From positions 1 through 64,000 of the forward strand of contig NZ_FPJO01000020.1 of NCBI RefSeq assembly GCF_900119365.1: DNA of 64,000 bases, given 5' to 3'. This DNA is from Streptomyces atratus. Its GTDB lineage: Bacteria > Actinomycetota > Actinomycetes > Streptomycetales > Streptomycetaceae. Shown here in pieces: positions 60,758 through 64,000 of the stretch; the stretch's first letter is position 1; every line of letters begins with the position of its first letter. The notes under the pieces are model-generated. The model ran no database searches. It saw only the letters and a list, made by a program, of their open reading frames with translations, and was not told the origin of the DNA. The position numbers and the translations under genes are program-made.

Positions 60758-61438
60758 CTACGGCTCGAACTTGTACCCCAGGCCCCGTACCGTCACCAGG
60801 AAGCGGGGAGCGCCCGGGTCGGGCTCGATCTTGGCGCGCAGCCGCTTGACGTGGACGTCGAGGGTCTTGGTGTCACCCACGTAGTCCGCGCCCCACACCC
60901 GGTCGATCAGCTGCATGCGGGTCAGGACCCGGCCCGCGTTGCGCAGCAGCATCTCCAGCAGGTCGAACTCCTTGAGCGGGAGGTCGACCTTGCCGCCGGC
61001 GACCGTGACGACGTGGCGGTCCACGTCCATCCGCACCGGGCCCGCCTCCAGGGCGGCCGGCGTGACCTCCTCCGGCTCGCCGCGGCGGCGCAGCACCGCG
61101 CGGATGCGGGCGACCAGCTCCCGCGAGGAGAAGGGCTTGGTCACGTAGTCGTCGGCTCCTATTTCCAGGCCGACGACCTTGTCGATCTCGCTGTCCTTCG
61201 CCGTGACCATGATCACGGGGACATTGGACCTGCTGCGCAGCTGACGGCAGACCTCCGTGCCGGGCAGGCCCGGCAGCATCAGGTCGAGCAGCACGAGGTC
61301 GGCGCCGTTGCGCTCGAACTCGTCAAGCCCGTCCGGGCCCGTGGCCGCGATGGCGACCTCGAAGCCCTCCTTGCGGAGCATGTAGGACAGGGCGTCGCTG
61401 AAGGATTCCTCATCCTCGACGACGAGCACTCGGGTCAC
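60758..61438 (-). CDS. phoP: Response regulator PhoP (OmpR family)
   Basis: 226 residues. Receiver domain with phospho-acceptor Asp52 (LVLLDLMLPG) and Lys in VTKPFSS; OmpR winged helix (about 130-226; LKEFDLLEMLLRNAGRVLTR ... VHVKRLRAKIEPDPG). It controls phosphate starvation and represses secondary metabolism in Streptomyces, acting on PHO boxes. The ATG overlaps the phoR stop by four bases. Also known as RegX3-like in mycobacteria. Confidence 0.95.
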   Translation of the reverse strand: MTRVLVVEDEESFSDALSYMLRKEGFEVAIAATGPDGLDEFERNGADLVLLDLMLPGLPGTEVCRQLRSRSNVPVIMVTAKDSEIDKVVGLEIGADDYVTKPFSSRELVARIRAVLRRRGEPEEVTPAALEAGPVRMDVDRHVVTVAGGKVDLPLKEFDLLEMLLRNAGRVLTRMQLIDRVWGADYVGDTKTLDVHVKRLRAKIEPDPGAPRFLVTVRGLGYKFEP

Positions 61439-62709
61439 GGAAGGACCTCCGGGGCAGGGAATGGTTCAAGGGTGTCGGGGTGAGCGGGTCCACGGGGGCC
61501 CTCGTCGCCGTTGACGACGGGTGGTCCGTCCGAGCTGCGGTCCCGTTCCCGTACGGAGCCCGCTTCGGGCAGCCGCAGGGTGAAGGTGGAGCCCTGGCCC
61601 TCCGAGCTCCAGACGGTGACCTCCCCGCCGTGCGAGGCGGCCACGTGCTTCACGATGGCGAGGCCGAGGCCGGTGCCACCGGTGGCCCGTGAGCGGGCCG
61701 GGTCGACGCGGTAGAAGCGTTCGAAGACCCGCTCGCGGTCCTTCTCCGAGATGCCGATGCCCTGGTCGGTCACGGCTATCTCGATCTGGTCCCCGCCCGG
61801 CATGGACAGTCGCCTGGCGGCGATGCCCACTCGGGTACGGGCGGGGCTGTAGTTGACGGCGTTCTCGACGAGGTTGCCGAGCGCCGCGGCGAGCTGGCCG
61901 CGGTTGCCCCAGATACGGAGCTCCGCGGCGCCGCCCGCAGCCATGGTGATCTGCTTGGAGCCGGCCTGCTGGCGGCAGCGGTCGATGGCCTCGGCCACCA
62001 GCTCGTCCACCCGGACCGGTTCGGCGTCCTCCAGCGGGTCGTCGTTCTGCACCCGTGAGAGGTCGATGATCTCCTGTACGAGGTTGGTCAGCCGGGTCGC
62101 CTCGATCTGCATCCGGCCCGCGAAGCGTTCCACCGCCTCCGGGTCGTCGGAGGCGTCCATCACGGCCTCCGAGAGCAGCGAGAGTGCGCCGACCGGGGTC
62201 TTGAGCTCATGGCTGACATTGGCGACGAAGTCGCGCCGTACCGCTTCTATCCGGCGGGCCTCGGTGAGGTCCTCGACCAGCAGGAGCACCAGCCGGGAGC
62301 CGAGCGGGGCGACCCGGGCGGAGACCGCGAGGGCCTCGCCGCGGCCCGTACCGCGCCGGGGAAGGTCCAGTTCGACCTGGCGTATCTCGCCGTCGCGCCG
62401 GGTGTCCCTGGCCATGTTCAGCATCGCGTCGACGGCGAGCCGTCCGCCCCTGACCAGTCCCAGCGCATAGGCGGCAGAGCTGGCCTTGACCACGCTGTCG
62501 CTCTCGTCGAGCACGACCGCCGAGGAGCTGAGCACGGACAGGACCGTGTCCACCCCGGGCGGCAGGGGTGCGTTGCTGTCGGGCCGCATGGAGGTCCGCG
62601 TCGGCTTCTTCTGGTCGCGCTCGCTCCAGCGGAACGCAAGCATGGCGATCACGCCGGTGCACGCACCGCCGATCGCCGCAGCTGCGGCGACTGCCGCGTT
62701 CACGTCCAT
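61435..62709 (-). CDS. phoR: Sensor histidine kinase PhoR (SenX3-like)
   Basis: 424 residues. One membrane helix near the N-terminus (AVAAAAAIGGACTGVIAMLA), PAS-like region (about 55-150), His box VANVSHELKTPVGALSLL (His phosphorylated), and HATPase motifs N (LGNLVENAVNYSP), G1 (VTDQGIGISEKD), F and G2 (GGTGLGLAIVKHV). It phosphorylates PhoP when phosphate is low. It diverges from phoU with a ~200-base spacer containing repeats like a PHO box. A short acidic tail follows the kinase core. Confidence 0.95.
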   Translation of the reverse strand: MDVNAAVAAAAAIGGACTGVIAMLAFRWSERDQKKPTRTSMRPDSNAPLPPGVDTVLSVLSSSAVVLDESDSVVKASSAAYALGLVRGGRLAVDAMLNMARDTRRDGEIRQVELDLPRRGTGRGEALAVSARVAPLGSRLVLLLVEDLTEARRIEAVRRDFVANVSHELKTPVGALSLLSEAVMDASDDPEAVERFAGRMQIEATRLTNLVQEIIDLSRVQNDDPLEDAEPVRVDELVAEAIDRCRQQAGSKQITMAAGGAAELRIWGNRGQLAAALGNLVENAVNYSPARTRVGIAARRLSMPGGDQIEIAVTDQGIGISEKDRERVFERFYRVDPARSRATGGTGLGLAIVKHVAASHGGEVTVWSSEGQGSTFTLRLPEAGSVRERDRSSDGPPVVNGDEGPRGPAHPDTLEPFPAPEVLP

Positions 62710-62782
62710 ACGTCAAGGTTATGCGGGTCCCGGAGGGCTCTCCCAGCCATCCGAGTGCGTATCCGAACACTCGTCGCCCAGA

Positions 62783-62815
62783 GTTCACCGAGGAGCAAGG
62801 GTTGGTTCACTTGGG
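62783..62815 (+). promoter_or_regulatory. PHO-box-like direct repeats between phoR and phoU
   Basis: GTTCACC (62783-62789) and GTTCACT (62805-62811) are 22 bases, two 11-base turns, apart, the repeat unit spacing of Streptomyces PHO boxes, with a weaker unit between. PhoP would autoregulate both phoRP and phoU from here. Confidence 0.78.
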
Positions 62816-62907
62816 CGGCCGGAAGCCGACGCGTACGCCACTCAGGGTGGCAGCGTGGGGTTCGAACCGTGCCCCGGCCTTACACAGAGGACTGGAGAGG
62901 GACTTCC

Positions 62908-63585
62908 ATGCGTGACGCGTACCACGAGGAACTCGACTCGATCGGCGAAGGGCTGGTCGAGATGGCCCGTCTCGTCGGGTCGGCGATCGGCCGGGCGACG
63001 ACGTCCATGCTCGATGCCGATCTCAAGCTCGCGGAGAGCGTGATCGCCGCCGACCAGAAGGTCGACGACCTGCAGCACGACCTGGAGGCGCGGGCCATCG
63101 CCCTGCTCGCCCGGCAGCAGCCCGTGGCGACGGATCTGCGCATCGTGGTCACCTCCCTGCGGATGAGCGCCGACCTGGAGCGCTCCGGCGACCTCGCCCA
63201 GCACGTCGCCAAGCTGGCCCGGCTGCGGTTCCCGCAGTCGGCGGTGCCGCACGACCTGCACGCCACCATTCTGGAGATGGGGCAGCTGGCGCAGCGCCTG
63301 ATGGCCAAGGCCGCCGAGGTGATCATCACCAAGGACGTCGACCTGGCGCTCCAGCTGGAGCAGGACGACGACGAGATGGACCTGCTGCACCGCACGCTGT
63401 TCCAGCACCTGATGGACGACCGCTGGAAGCACGGTATCGAGACCGCCGTCGACGTGACCCTGCTCGGCCGCTACTACGAGCGTTTCGCGGACCACGCGGT
63501 GTCGGTCGCCAAGCGGGTCGTCTACCTGGTGACGGGCGAGTACGCCGACGAGATCCAGCAGCAGACGCCGGTGGAGGGCGCGTAG
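62908..63585 (+). CDS. phoU: Phosphate-signalling protein PhoU
   Basis: 225 residues from ATG 62908 (GGAGAGG upstream). Two three-helix PhoU bundles (about 1-110 and 115-215): YHEELDSIGEGLVEMARLVG, VATDLRIVVTSLRMSADLER, RWKHGIETAVDVTLLGRYYE, with the metal-binding ExxxDxxERxGD (ADLERSGDLAQHV) and E-RFADHAVSVAKR motifs. It links the Pst transporter to PhoR and restrains the regulon. Divergent from phoR and within the PHO-box spacer. Full length. Confidence 0.95.
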   Translation: MRDAYHEELDSIGEGLVEMARLVGSAIGRATTSMLDADLKLAESVIAADQKVDDLQHDLEARAIALLARQQPVATDLRIVVTSLRMSADLERSGDLAQHVAKLARLRFPQSAVPHDLHATILEMGQLAQRLMAKAAEVIITKDVDLALQLEQDDDEMDLLHRTLFQHLMDDRWKHGIETAVDVTLLGRYYERFADHAVSVAKRVVYLVTGEYADEIQQQTPVEGA

Positions 63586-63756
63586 GCGCACATGGGCGCA
63601 TCGGGGTCGCACAAGTGTTTCTGCGCACATGCGCCGTTGATGCGCCCGCCGGGGTGGGCATGCAATAGGGGTGGGGCGGCACGCCTTGTCCGTACGCCCC
63701 GGCCGTACGCGCGTCGTTGTGGCGTACGGCCCTGTTGTACGCCTTGAGGAGGAACC

Positions 63757-63906
63757 ATGGCCGATTCCCCCACTACCGACCCCCAGCAGGAAGCACCTGC
63801 CGAGGTGGTGCACCTGACCCTGCTCGGCGCCTGCGGCTGCGGCTCGGGCTGCGGCTGCGGCTGCCAGTCCGGGGCCCCGTGCCAGTGCGGTGGCTGCTGC
63901 GGCTGA
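63757..63906 (+). CDS. 49-residue cysteine-rich (metallothionein-like) protein
   Basis: ATG 63757 with a strong GAGGAGGAA site. After ~24 ordinary residues (MADSPTTDPQQEAPAEVVHL then TLLGA) comes a Cys-Gly-rich tail of 25 residues containing nine cysteines (CGCGSGCGCGCQSG ... CQCGGCC), a density typical of metal-binding peptides such as metallothioneins. No signal peptide, so it should be cytosolic. It lies 171 bases after phoU and before a terminator. The region in front has several CGTACG-type palindromes. Metal, role and conservation are unknown to me. The length is below usual annotation cut-offs. Confidence 0.78.
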   Translation: MADSPTTDPQQEAPAEVVHLTLLGACGCGSGCGCGCQSGAPCQCGGCCG

Positions 63907-63968
63907 CCGGCCGACACGGAATGCCGGGGGCCCGTCCGGCCCTGATCCACCGGACAGGCCCGAGTGTG

Positions 63969-64000
63969 CCCCGCGCGGAGACGAACCGCTCCGCGCGGGG
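63969..64000 (+). terminator. Terminator at the window edge
   Basis: CCCCGCGCGGAG (63969-63980) pairs with CTCCGCGCGGGG (63989-64000) around an 8-base loop; 63 bases after the cysteine-rich gene. Confidence 0.78.

Noticed and set aside
62855..62870. GGTTCGAACC, similar to a tRNA T-loop
   Set aside because: No acceptor, D- or anticodon arms around it.

Overview
The window is high-GC actinobacterial DNA and almost certainly a Streptomyces chromosome core region. The conserved gene neighbourhoods support this: msiK, rlmB-cysS, ispF-ispD, carD, phoP-phoR/phoU, a lone groEL2 with a CIRCE element, the diguanylate cyclase cdgB, otsA/otsB and nagK-nagA. Frequent GTG starts, hairpin terminators without T-runs and many lipoproteins also fit. 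I see no prophage, integrase, insertion sequence, CRISPR array or rRNA. The only RNA gene is one tRNA-Thr. Several genes are decayed fragments.

Layout. 1-3.8 kb: end of a copper P-type ATPase, a broken pxpC remnant, an HD-domain protein, a drug-type MFS exporter and two small proteins. 3.9-7.5 kb: an RpiR-type regulator, MurNAc-6-phosphate etherase and a PTS EIIBC, a likely N-acetylmuramic acid uptake operon with a clear operator. 7.5-17 kb: Uma2 remnant, small conserved proteins, a winged-helix/membrane-protein pair with a repeated operator, a secreted adenosine deaminase, a TetR/P450/ferredoxin cassette, a secreted ricin-like protein, a helix-turn-helix protein and a lipase-like hydrolase. 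17-25 kb: groEL2, a cold-shock protein, a CysO-like sulfur carrier with thrC (preceded by a SAM riboswitch), GpgS, OtsA and OtsB. 25-31 kb: a sugar-binding lipoprotein, a SIS-domain fragment, nagK-nagA (with a DasR-type site), a PfkB kinase and a class II aldolase. 31-39.6 kb: CBM-like membrane protein, CdgB (with a BldD-type box), flavin reductase, ArfB, TerD, an M4 protease and an M1 peptidase. 39.6-40.8 kb: a graveyard with an ankyrin/propeller hybrid remnant and a two-component system whose kinase and regulator both lost their cores. 40.9-49.6 kb: small conserved genes, an FAD oxidoreductase, a ThDP decarboxylase/amino-acid dehydrogenase operon with paired operators, an I36-type inhibitor and a divergent regulator. 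49.6-64 kb: tRNA-Thr, msiK (DasR-type site) and the conserved run to phoU, ending in a 49-residue cysteine-rich protein.

How they work together. Amino-sugar use is the main theme. MurP/MurQ would deliver GlcNAc-6-P, NagK makes the same compound from GlcNAc, NagA deacetylates it, and MsiK energises sugar ABC importers. DasR-type boxes precede both nagK and msiK. A second theme is stress and osmolyte physiology (OtsA, OtsB, GpgS, GroEL2, Csp, TerD). A third is phosphate control (PhoR-PhoP/PhoU, with direct repeats like a PHO box). The observations I find most worth following are the SAM riboswitch on thrC, the Gly-Gly-Cys end of CysO, the two-operator ThDP/dehydrogenase operon, the cysteine-rich mini-protein beside phoU, and the matched decay of a two-component pair. 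I did not find a clearly new multi-gene defence or mobile system.
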